From assembly GCA_018296165.2 (NCBI GenBank), contig JACKQL020000003.1, positions 1,116,001 to 1,180,000 on the forward strand: a stretch of 64,000 nucleotides of DNA, in the 5' to 3' direction. The translations under genes were made by a program, and so were the position numbers. How positions within the stretch are numbered: the first letter of the stretch is position 1; each line of letters opens with the position of its first letter. The notes beneath the pieces were generated by a model. It worked only from the letters and a program-made list of their open reading frames with translations, was not told the origin of the DNA and made no database searches. Positions 19,440 through 29,218 of the stretch are shown piece by piece. Source of the stretch: Termitomyces sp. T153 (Eukaryota > Basidiomycota > Agaricomycetes > Agaricales > Lyophyllaceae).

Positions 19440-19634
19440 ATGAAAATTCGAACTGTTATGACCAAGTAGTCTCATATATCCAAGTCCCACACGTCCAGAC
19501 TGTCCTATGCCGCTGCCGCTGAGAACCAAAAAGGATAGTGACCTAATGCCAGCTCGAAGCTAAAACAAACAAGAAGTAAGAAGCAAATAGCACTATCATA
19601 CACGAGAAACAAAAACTTCTGACATGGCAATCAC
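19440..19634. repeat. Duplicated spacer, second copy
   Basis: This matches 15107-15325 nearly base for base but retains CpG dinucleotides that the first copy has lost. It precedes the tRNA unit at 19637 in the same way. Confidence 0.75.
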
Positions 19635-19636
19635 AA

Positions 19637-19722
19637 TAGCAGCAACTCGATTCGAACGAGTGCCCTTGGTGTTGCATTAAATACAAACCCGACCGCGCGT
19701 TACCAAACTGCGTCATGCTGCT
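19637..19722 (-). pseudogene. tRNA-like unit (family 2), probably decayed
   Basis: Acceptor AGCAGCA/TGCTGCT and T arm ACTCG-TTCGAAT-CGAGT pair perfectly and the A box region TGACGCAGTTTGG is present. The anticodon arm (TCGGG TTTGTA ... ACACC) does not close properly. TTGTA in the loop suggests descent from the UGU-type tRNA at 16127. A T5 terminator follows near 19611-19615 (as A). Confidence 0.55.
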
Positions 19723-19849
19723 GTACAGCAGTGTAACTTAGAAGAATACATGGTACCGCCCACAAGATAGTGTAGATGTTTTTTCGGTGAATGAAATCTT
19801 GATTGACTAGGTGCGATTTTACGAAAGAGTTGTTCGATTTTTTGGGAGC

Positions 19850-19923
19850 AACGACTTGAACTTGGTCAAACAAATGACCCAGTGGCAGGCCCTGATATGG
19901 GCGCTGCATCATTTTGCTGTTTA
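19850..19923 (-). pseudogene. Highly decayed initiator-tRNA relic
   Basis: The minus strand reads AACAGCA..., GATGCAGCGCCCATATCAG, TGGGTCA... and ...GTTGCT, preserving the layout of the initiator tRNA with many substitutions. It is flanked by the same spacer sequence as other units. Confidence 0.4.
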
Positions 19924-20140
19924 AGAGTATAAGATGGTAGAGAACGCGAGGATACAAGCTTGCTTGCCATCACAACCAACGGTCTCGAATATCCAAGTCC
20001 CACACGTCCAGACTGTCCTATATTGCTGAGAACCACGGAATGATAGCGACTTAACGACAGCTCAAAGCTAAAACTAATAAGAAGCAAATCGTACGACTAT
20101 CATAGACGAGAGGCAAAAACTTCTGACATGACAATCACAA

Positions 20141-20215
20141 TAGCAGCAACGAGTGGCCTCGGTGTTGCGGTCAATACAAACCCAGACGTGCGTTACCAGA
20201 CTGCGTCATGCTGCT
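20141..20215 (-). pseudogene. tRNA relic (family 2) with deleted T arm
   Basis: The acceptor ends and D region match 19637-19722 (TGACGCAGTCTGGTAACGC), but the T arm is reduced to CACTCGTTGCTGCT, so the stem-loop is missing. Confidence 0.6.
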
Positions 20216-20418
20216 GTACAGTAGTATAGCTTAGAAGAACACATGAAGCAAAGGAATCAGCAAACGTAGCACTATTAAATCTGGATTGAGCAGTACTGTT
20301 TTACTGGCAAGAGTTGACCAAAGTACAAACAGAGTTAGAAACTACTCTATAATCCACACCGGTGCGCCGTAAACTAATACTAAAACGACAATCAAAATCA
20401 TAAACTAAAATTCAAAGA

Positions 20419-20498
20419 TAGCAGCAACTTGTTTCGATCAAGTGACCTCGGGGTGGCATGATATGGGCCCCGCGCGCTTCCAGCTGCGCCATGCTGCT
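20419..20498 (-). tRNA. Initiator tRNA-Met(CAT) with 7-nt intron
   Basis: The mature sequence is identical to the gene at 15787-15874, with all initiator hallmarks (A1:U72, A54/A60, G:C-rich anticodon stem, CAT). Only the intron differs: 7 nt (20455-20461) instead of 15 nt, at the same site. A TTTT terminator follows (20407-20410 as A). It is the corresponding gene in the second duplicated block. Confidence 0.93.
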
Positions 20499-20585
20499 TG
20501 GTGTAGGTTTTGAATTGATGGATGGTGTGAGGTGGATGTACACTGGCGCATGTGTAAGCGAACATAAGCCATGACGACTGGTCCA

Positions 20586-20649
20586 TGGCAGCAACTTGAA
20601 TCGAACAAGTGGCCTCGGGACGACAGTGAACGTGCTGCGGCATGCTGCT
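20586..20649 (-). pseudogene. Internally deleted copy of the UGU-type tRNA
   Basis: Both ends match 16127-16233 (AGCAGCATG... and TCCCGAGGCCACTTG), but most of the D arm and the 5' half of the anticodon arm are missing. Confidence 0.65.
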
Positions 20650-20735
20650 GGGGTTGTAAGGTGTCGTGAGAGGGTGAGATTGTGAGGAGCACAGTACGCC
20701 TGGAGTGACACCAAAAATCCGACGTTTGGTAATTA

Positions 20736-20821
20736 GAGCAGCACCTTGGTTCGAACAAGTGACGTCGTGGATGATTGAAGGATGTGGTGCTGTCCCATGC
20801 CATGTGTGCGACGCTGCTGTT
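20736..20821 (-). pseudogene. Second copy of the 16359-type tRNA-like unit
   Basis: The sequence GTCGCACACATGG...ACCACATCC corresponds to 16359-16451. The acceptor now reads AACAGCA against TGCTGCT, so one pair is lost, and the discriminator is C. A T5 run lies downstream. Confidence 0.5.
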
Positions 20822-20894
20822 GTCTGCTGTGGATACGCGCCAAAAGAGGTTCTCTAGGAACAGATGATTTGAACAAGTGCGACGCAGACAACTG

Positions 20895-20946
20895 TGGCAG
20901 CAACTTGTTTGGATCAAGTGACGGCTTCCAGCTGGGCCATGCTGCT
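20895..20946 (-). pseudogene. Initiator tRNA lacking the anticodon arm
   Basis: AGCAGCATGGCCCAGCTGGA runs directly into the T arm (ACTTG-ATCCAAA-CAAGT) and acceptor. The whole anticodon arm is deleted. The 3' side lies only 96 bp from the SET1 start codon. Confidence 0.65.
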
Positions 20947-21041
20947 GTGTCAGCAGAGCTGAGATCAAAAGGGAATGGTGAATTGTTGGGACTTGATCCA
21001 TCCACATCACGGTGATTTTTTTTCGACCAGGACGGGGCCGC

Positions 21042-24000
21042 ATGTCAGGCAAGGCGCCGCCCAAGGGCCCTCGAGCGCTGTATGGGCCGAGCCAGCAACA
21101 GCAACGGATACCGACGGGGCCACGGAGTCTGGGGGGGAGCCGGCGACGACGCGAGGAGACGGAGACGCGGGCAGCGATTTCGATTGCGATCCCAGCGCCG
21201 CCGACCAAGGTGCTGCAGCGACCGGACGTCTTTCATGCCGAATCTCCGCCGCCGCCGCCGCCGCCGCCGCCTGATTACGATCCCCCGCCGCCAGAGCCGA
21301 CGCCTCCCCCGCCGCCGCCGCCCCCGCCAAACGAGCAGCCGCCGCCCCCGCCGCCGCCGCCGCCAACTCCGCCAACTCCGCCGTCGTGGCCGCCGCCGCT
21401 GTCAGCGTACCCGCCGTCTGTGCGGACGTACAAAGTGCTGTACGACCCGCAGCTGGACTTTGTGCCGCCGCCCAGGCCCGAAAAGGACAGCGCGGGCATC
21501 GTGCCGGCGGCTCCCAGCGCCCTGGCAGCGCAGAACCACGCCGCGCTGGCACTGCTCGCAGACCCGAAGAAGGACGTCAAATACTACCGCGCGCTGACCG
21601 AGCACTGCCGCCGCCACCACCCAAAGCGCATCAAGGGCAAGACCAGGGCCCTCCTGCGCATCGACGGCGACGTGCTCCCCGCCACCGAGTCTGCCCCGCC
21701 CGAGCCCCCGCCCGTCCCCCGCGACCCCCGCCGCGACCGCACCCCCAAGCTGGCCCTCGCCCGCCCGTTCAGGGAGGTCCTCCACGAAACAGCGTACGAG
21801 GTGCGTCTGCTTGCCCCGCCTGCGTGTCCGCGCTGACTCTCGACAGTACGACGCCCACTCCCCCACGCCCCCGCCGCTCTCTGTCGTCCTCGCCTCCCTC
21901 CCCCCCCTCGCGTCCCCCGCCGTCCTCCGCAGCCACTACCGCACCTACGGCCACCTCTCCGCATTCGAGTGGCAGACCAACCGCGCAAACGGCGCCCCCC
22001 TCGGCGTCCTCCATCTCCGCTTTGCGTCCTGGGAAGACGCCGCCCGCTGCGTCCGCGCCGAGGACGGCCGCAGGCCCGTGTTTGGCGTTGCCTTTCAAGG
22101 CGCACCCGACCCACAGGGACAGCCCGACGACGAGGAGAGGGTCCGCGCAGTCCTTGATCCAGACGGGAGGATCCTCAAGGCCGTCGTGCGCCAGTTGGAG
22201 GCGAGGAGGAAGAAGGAGAGGGGGGTGCCCCCGACGCAGACGCCGCGCACAGAGGGCAAGGGCACCCCACCACAACCACAGCAACTCCACCCTACACTCC
22301 CGCCTAAACCAGTCACGGCCGCTGCCGCCTCTCCCGGGACACCAACCAACGTCCATCCAAATATCGCACAGGCACTCCAGCAGCAGCAGGGTGCGCCCCC
22401 GGTTCCTACGCGCGCCCAGCCTATGCGCGAGCGCGCGTTTCGCACCAGGGACAGAGCCCGCGTAGACTCGTATGTCCCCGCGTCGACGACGCCGCCGCCG
22501 TACTATCGCGGCGTGCGGGATACGTGGAGACCCCGCGCGGGCCGGCGGTTCAGTTCATCTGGGGAGCGCGACGCGTCCAGGTCCAGGTCGAGGGGGCGCG
22601 GACGCGGAAGGAGTTGGAGGGGGGGATGGAGTCGCAGTCGCAGTAGGGAGAGGAGCTGGAGTAGGAGTAGAAGCAGGGAGGGAAAGAGGGAGAGGAGGGA
22701 GGAGAGGGAGGAGAGGCACAAGTGTGTTGTTGAGATGCTGGCGAGGAATGGAAAGGAGCATGTTAGGTTTGGGCTGTTGGGCGGTGTGAGGGAGGAGGAT
22801 GTCGGTGTGTTTTTTGACGGGTTCAAGGTCGATTTGGTGCGTTGCGGGTTTTGGGTTTCTTTTGCGTTTTGGGTTTGCTTCTGGGCTTTGGGCTTTTCTT
22901 ACGGGCTTTGGGTTTCTTTTGCGTTTCCTTTCGCGTTTGGGCTTTTCTTACGGGTTTTCTGTCGAATCTTTGGTTTTCTTTCGGGCTTTCTTTGCCCGTT
23001 TCCTTACTCACTTCCTCACTCCTTCCATCTCTTTTCCTCATTTATCATCTCTCTCTCTCTATCTACTACTACTACTAACCCCCCACCCAGATCCTCAAAG
23101 ACCACCTCGGGTGGTACGTAACATTCACAACGCCGGACCAAGCCCTGCGCGCCTCCCGCGTCCTCTCCAACTCAAGCACCAAAAAGCTCGCCTACCAATC
23201 CGTCCCACTAACCGTGCACCCCGCGCCCGCGCGCTCTCCCTCCGGTCCACGCGACACCAAAAAGTGGGACGCGCACGCGCTGGTGGAGGCTGCCAAGGCG
23301 GAGATTGAGGAGGAGCTCAAGGCGGTGTTGAGGATGGATGTGAAGGAGGTGTTGGGGAGTGGGGAGATGATGAGGGGGAGGGTGGGGAGGGGGATGGTTG
23401 AGGCGATTGGGAGGGAGAAGTTGAAGTTGAGTGGGGGTGGAGGGGAGGGGATGGGGATGGGGAGTGCGGGGGGTGTTGGGTTGAAGGGGCTGTCGTTTAG
23501 GAAGGCGAGGCCGAAGGTGGAGGTGGAGGTGCCGGTGGAGGTGAAGGAGCAGGAGGTGGATGGGGAGAGACCGAGGAAGAAGAGGAAGGAGGTTGTGAAG
23601 AGGGTTAGTAGGAAGGTTGTGGATGAGGAGGTTGAGTCGGAGGAGGAGGTGCGGGATGATAGGAAGAGGAGTGTGGAACGGGAACAGGAACAGGAACATG
23701 ATGTGATGCCTGTGCGTAAGAAGCAAAAGGTGCAGGTGGAGATTGAGGTGGAGACGACGACGACAAAGACGAAAAAGGGCGCGGCGAAGAAGAAGACGAC
23801 GACAACGACGACCACGACGACCACGACAAAGAAGACGCTCAAGAAGACGCTTGAGACGGTTCAGGATGTCGTGTTCACCACGACGGAGGAGGACTACGAC
23901 GTTCCTTCTATCGCGCAAGTCCACATCACGCCAAGTTCGTCACGCTCACAATCACCAACAACCCGTCCACGCCTAGTCACGCCTCCTCTCGACCCATACA

Positions 24001-24978
24001 ACGCAGGGTTATGCCAAGACGACGAAGACGTCTACTTCCTCAAGCTCGCGCTCAGTGGGTACCAATTCCCCGCCGCCGCCGACGACGACGCCGACGCCGA
24101 CGAACCGAAACTCCATACCCCCGAGACGCCCGCGTTCCGTAAACACATCACGGGCTCCGCGCGTACGGAAGGCTATTACAAGATCACACACGCCGAAAAG
24201 GCCGCGTATGTCGCGCAGTACCAAGCGCGCGCTGCAGCTGCATCAGTCGAGGCCGCGTCTGCGGCCGAAGAGCCGCAGCAGCAGCCCATCACATCATCGC
24301 GGTCTAACCGCGCGAATGCGCGGAGACGCGCGCAGGGGCTCGAGGAGATCAATCAAGTCCAGCGGGCCGTTGCGTTGTCCAAGGGGGAGAGCGCAGCGAG
24401 TGAGTTGACGTTCAAGTTTAACCAGCTGCAGACGAGGAAGAAGCATTTGAGGTTTGGGCGGTCGCCGATCCATGATTGGGGGTTGTATGCGATGGAGAAG
24501 ATATCGAGGGGTGAGATGGTTATTGAGTATGTTGGGGAGGTGATTAGGGCGCAGGTGGCGGAGAAGAGGGAGAAGGCGTATGAGCGGCAGGGGATTGGGA
24601 GCAGTTATCTTTTTAGGATCGATGAGGAGATTGTGGTTGATGCTACTAAGAAAGGGAATCTGGGGTATGTGGTGCTTTGTGTTACTTGGTGGTTAGCTGA
24701 TGGGTGTGGATCGAATCAAAGGCGGCTGATCAACCATTCTTGTGACCCTAACTGTACGGCAAAAATCATCACGATCAGTGGTGAGAAGAAGATTGTTATT
24801 TATGCGAAACAGGATATTGAACTTGGTGATGAAATTACTTATGGTTCGTGTCCCCTCCGACGTTTCGATTTCTTTTTACCTTGCTGACTGTTCCATACTA
24901 GATTATCACTTTCCGTTCGAGCAGGACAAGATCCCATGTCTATGTGGATCTGCCAAATGCCGTGGTTATCTCAACTAG
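21042..24978 (+). CDS. SET1: Histone H3-K4 methyltransferase SET1 (COMPASS catalytic subunit)
   Basis: Five exons join in frame: 21042-21800, 21847-22836, 23091-24664, 24722-24843, 24902-24978 (1173 residues). The enzyme methylates histone H3 lysine 4 in the nucleus within COMPASS. In order: a proline-rich N-terminus (about residues 65-125), an RRM-like domain (about 275-340), an SR/RS-rich stretch, a SET-associated segment spanning intron 2 (VRFGLLGGVREEDVGVFF then DHLGWYVTF), a lysine/threonine-rich linker, the N-SET region (HITGSARTEGYYKI), the SET domain (RKKHLRFGRSPIHDWGLYA, RLINHSCDPNC) and a post-SET C-x-C-x4-C ending CRGYLN. An upstream in-frame GTG at 21012 was rejected in favour of the ATG. 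Intron 2 is unusually long (254 nt). Exons 1-3 are far more GC-rich than neighbouring genes. Confidence 0.95.
22837..23090 (+). other. SET1 intron 2 with GGGTTT/GCTTTT internal repeats
   Basis: This GT-AG intron (GTGCGT ... CCACCCAG) is four to five times longer than others in the window. It consists largely of repeats such as TTTGGGTTTCTTTTGCG and GGGCTTTTCTTACGGG, followed by a CT-rich tract and a short CTA repeat before the acceptor. Confidence 0.8.
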
Positions 24979-25560
24979 AACCTCCCCCCCCCCCCATCAT
25001 CCTCTGTGTGTTTATGTATATATACCCTACGCTCATCACATTCTGTCCGCATTGCACGTCGTTTTTTGTATTGTCTACATACTAATTTTTGTGTTCTCCC
25101 CTCGTATCATCTGATGAAAAACAAACAAACGATAATTCGAACACCCTCGTTCGATGCACACAAAGAGTTGGTTTGTCATATATAAAAAGAAAAACTTGCC
25201 GTGCCTCATGAACATGAATAATCGAGCGGGGTGGTGTTTGGATGGCTTGACAACCAGTGATACAGCACTACCCCATATACATCGACGTATTTTGATCCCT
25301 TTGAAAGGGCGCGACTCTGATCACTATCAAGTTCAGTAACCACTTGCAGTTCTCAGTCTCAGTCTGCCCTTGCTCCTACCATCACGAATGTCAGGAGGCG
25401 GTTTCTCATCATCATCATCAGGATGTTACAGGCTATTTATCAGAAAAGCGACGTCCTGTTGAAGGGAGTGAGTGAGTCCTGGGATCATGATGGCTTTCCC
25501 AGGCTTTTTTCCGAGTCATGCGCATAGGTCATGGGTTGGCCCGTGGCGCGCGTGTGTTGT
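24979..25560. other. SET1 3' flank, no gene seen
   Basis: It holds a 13-base C run shortly after the stop (near 24986), AT-rich sequence likely to be the 3' UTR, and no conserved ORF. Confidence 0.4.
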
Positions 25561-25599
25561 GATCTGCCAGGGATGATGGATCATCTACTGGATTTCGAG

Positions 25600-27200
25600 A
25601 GTATTCGCGGTAGGGTGACCGGGATGATGGATCACCCACTCTACCGGATTCCGAGAGCTGTTCGTCAAGGTTGAGAAAATTCGCAGCAAGGCGACCAGTC
25701 GTGTATGTTCATAAATACAGAAAAATCATCGAGGTGTTCCAATTGGAATGTAGTGCTTGATCATCGCCATGGACGTAGTATAGCTTTGAACCTGGTCTCA
25801 GTTGGCAAAGGTCACGATTATAATATCATCATTGTAGATTGCGCCCCTTCTCAAAAGAGCCAGTCCCAGTCCCAGTTTGTTTTCCGTCTTATCTGCATAG
25901 TCCAAGTTGATCGGCAATGCCACGCTGGAATTTCTGTTCTATTTGCGTAGGGCCAGTTCCATATCGAAGAAGGCAATCTCGGCAAGATGGATAGTAAGTT
26001 TGGAGATGTAGTCGTGTAAAATAAATACATGATAGTTCATCACCCTACCTGTTATTCAGCTGTTCGACAGGGTAGAAAATTCGCAACAAGGTGGCCGGGA
26101 TGATGTATCACCCTACCAGATTCCGAGAGTTATTCAGCTGTTTGTTCGTTAGGGTTGAGATTCGCAGAAAGGCGACCAGTCGTGTATGTTCATAAATAAA
26201 GACAAATCATCGAGGTGTTCCAATTGGAATGTGGTGTTTAAGCATCGCCATGGACGTAGTATAGCTTCAACCCTGGTCCCAGCTGGCAAAGGTTACGATT
26301 ATATCATCATTGTAGATTGCGCAGTTTCTCAAAAGAGCCAGTCACAGTTTTCCGCCTTATCTGCACAGTCCAAGTTGATCTGCAATGGCACGCTGGAGTT
26401 TCTGTTCTAATTGCGTGGGGCCAGTTCCATATCGAAGAAAGCAATCTCGGCAAGATGGATAGTAAGTTTGGAGATGTAGTCGTGTAAAATACATGACAGT
26501 TCAGGGGACCGGAAGAAATACGAGATTCATCGCTCTTGTTGTCTCATTCTTGATCGTCTTTTTAGATATGAGATTGACCTACGTATTCAGAGCGGAAATT
26601 CCAGTGTGCTCCGCCCAGATCAGTGCCGATCAACTTGAAATTCGCAGCAAGGTGACCGGGATGATGTATCACCCTACCAGATTCCGAGAGTTATTCAGTT
26701 GTTTGTTCGTTAGGGTTGAAATTCGCAGAAAGGCGACCAGTCGTGTATGTTCATAAATAAAGAAAAATCATCGAGGTGTTCCAATTGGAATGTGGTGTTT
26801 AAGCATCGCCATGGACGTAGTATGGCTTCAACCCTGGTCCCAGTTGGCAAAGTTACGATTATATCATCATTGTAGATTGCGCAGTTTCTCAAAAGAGCCA
26901 GTCCAGTTTTCTGTCTTATCTGCATAGCCCAAGTTGATCGGCAATGGCACGCTGGAGTTTCTGTTCTAATTGCGGAGGGCCAGTTCCAGATCGAAGAAGG
27001 CAATCTCGGCAAGATGGATAGTAATTTTGGAGATGTAGTCGTGTAAAATACATGATAGGTCAGGGGACCGGGAGAAATACGAGATTCAACGCTCTTGTTG
27101 TCTCATTCTTGATCGTCTTTTTAGATATGAGATTGACCTACGTATTCAGAGCGGAAATTCCAGTGTGCTCCGCCCAAATCAGTGCCGATCAACTTGGACT
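25600..27200. repeat. Tandem array of about 480-558-bp units
   Basis: Unit A (CGACCAGTCGTGTATGTTCA then TCATCGAGGTGTTCCAATTGG) starts near 25610, 26078 and 26637. Unit B (GAAATACGAGATTCA then TTTTTAGATATGAGATTGACC) occurs near 26503 and 27061 only. The array is thus A-A-B-A-B, with the A+B pair repeating at 558 bp. Copies differ by small indels and substitutions, and none keeps a common reading frame, so it is probably non-coding. Confidence 0.85.
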
Positions 27201-29200
27201 ACCGTGCATCTGGATTTCCAATTTAAGCAGCTCAATCTATATCATAGTACTGTGGTTCCACTTTTCTCATTACAAACGCAGTCGTGTATCGTCTAAATGA
27301 TCGATTGAGTATTCGTCGAAGCTGGGATCAGGACATCTTTCCGGCGCCAAGGTGAGGACCGAGAACGAGGACGCATTTGACGACAGCTCGTCATAGAATA
27401 CAGGTCGACCACTCGTGTAGGCTGAATGCTGCATCCCAACTTTCCCGGCATCGCCAGAGATCAGGCCATCGCGATTTGTTCAAGGTAAGCTGGTTCAAGA
27501 TCAGTATCACAGCCGACGTACTATATCAAGATATCCTGAGATAACACATCATTTCATGTGCTCCAGTCATCCCAAAATGGTCGTTTTCGTTGGTCTTTTG
27601 ACATAGAGTCCGTCGCCACCGCAGAAACTGAAACACACATGTTTGTGTCACAAGGTTGTGGGCAAAGGATTGTATCGCGCCAGATCTCCCCAGTGATATG
27701 TCGGGGATGCTATACACTTGACGAGATAGATTATTACTAAGCGAATTCTCGATCGCAATTCAGGCAGTGAACGATCCGGACAAATTCACAGTAATATCCT
27801 TGTCTCAAAACAAAAAGTTGATATCCAGCCAGCAACCAGCTCGCGATTTTACAAAATAAGATTGCGTTTTCAGGGCCATAACGAGTGGTTCGAACAGGAA
27901 GAGCCAGAGAAGATACTCATCAAGTCAAGGTACTTAGGCACACTTGAACTTTTGATTAGTACAAGACAAAAAAGGTCCAATGCAATAGAGAAGTCCCGGG
28001 TAATCGGAGGAAATGGAGTCAGAGTCCGCCCTCGTCTTAGGGTACCTTGCACGGTAAGACATATTATCACTGGTTAGCCATCAAGACATATTGGATGGGC
28101 AGTTGCGCAACTGGCCGAGGGGATCGCCTCACAAGATCAACTTAAACTGGCAGCTCCGACGTGTAGTAGAGCTTAAACTCTGAATGATGACACACACTCG
28201 CCATCTTCGACACGTTGTTAAGCCATGATCGGACAAACTTGATCTCTGAGACTGTCCCGGGCTCTCACCGGCAGAGAGGATTGATTTATTACCTACCAGG
28301 CTATCCTTACACATCATTATGATAACGCGGTATTGTAGGCACGTACGGTGTACAACCGTTCGTGGCCGTACCGTGTGTACTAGGTAGACGTAGACCTTTG
28401 AAAGTACAAGTATGGTAGCCATATTATACGGCAATGACATCTAAGCAAGTTCGACGATCATCGAATTAATTAATCTAATCTTATCGTGATCGCGCCACAA
28501 TGCACATCCCTCTTTTCACCGGCTACTTACGTAGGAAGTCATGAGGATCCTGTTTTTTTTCGATACTCTCCAGGTTAACCATGAGTAGCCTCTGAATGAT
28601 TCACAAAAGTTGTAGACCGACCGCTCTGACTTTATGCAGCATCCTATTATCGCTCGGCGAGCACGATTGATCAAGGAGCTGAGCAATGATATCAAGGAGC
28701 AATGATACATCATACGTGAGCTAGTGCCTGCTTCTGTTATGCTAATAGTGGAAACTATACTTTACCAATTCGGTCACCGAACTCTGATGAATCATGATCG
28801 TCGAGGAATCTGGTTAAATCAGGTGTGACCATTTTGTAAGAAAAGCAATCATATACACGAGGATTAAGAATTAGTAGTAGAGCTGTTGTTACACTTTTAA
28901 GCATGTGATGAAGACATCTAGTGTGAGATCCCAACCTACGTGATAGTACCATAATACAATGGAATAAAGACAGATAACAAACACAATAATGGAATCGATG
29001 TAGGTAAAGTTTACAGAAGGTCATTGTTGTATGCCAAGGTTCGATACTTGGAGTGCAGCATTACTCAAGACCTCGAACCCTGGCATCATGTGATGTAGAC
29101 GTTTTCGTGGAGGAAGTCCTGTCATGCCCTATAATGACAGTGTAAGTCTTACCCATAAGTAAACAAGCTATAACTTGCTTGAACCTCGCATCCATAGTGG
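27201..29200. other. Intergenic, no supported gene
   Basis: Only short ORFs on both strands, none conserved between frames or showing a motif. CpG content is normal. Confidence 0.4.
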
Positions 29201-29218
29201 CCGTCTGACGGAGACTCG

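Noticed and set aside
15328..20946. tRNA-derived SINE family
   Set aside because: Units are precise tRNA lengths with acceptor ends and pol III terminators, all on one strand in tandem. There is no tail, no poly-A and no target duplication.
21012..21041. Upstream start for SET1 (MIFFRPGRGR...)
   Set aside because: The first codon is GTG, not ATG. The next in-frame ATG at 21042 gives a sensible N-terminus.
22837..23090. Interstitial telomere repeat suggested by G/T-rich units
   Set aside because: The units are GGGTTTCTTTTGCG-like, not TTAGGG, and they lie wholly in a spliced intron.
20500..24300. Long antisense ORFs across SET1 and the tRNA block (for example minus 20438-21208, 21007-21552 and 23208-23924)
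   Set aside because: They mirror high-GC codon bias or tRNA sequence. They give low-complexity Pro/Arg/Leu/Ser translations, and SET1 on the plus strand explains the region with in-frame introns.
27862..28440. Overlapping ORFs of 66-103 codons on both strands
   Set aside because: No domain, no splice support and no codon bias; treated as intergenic.
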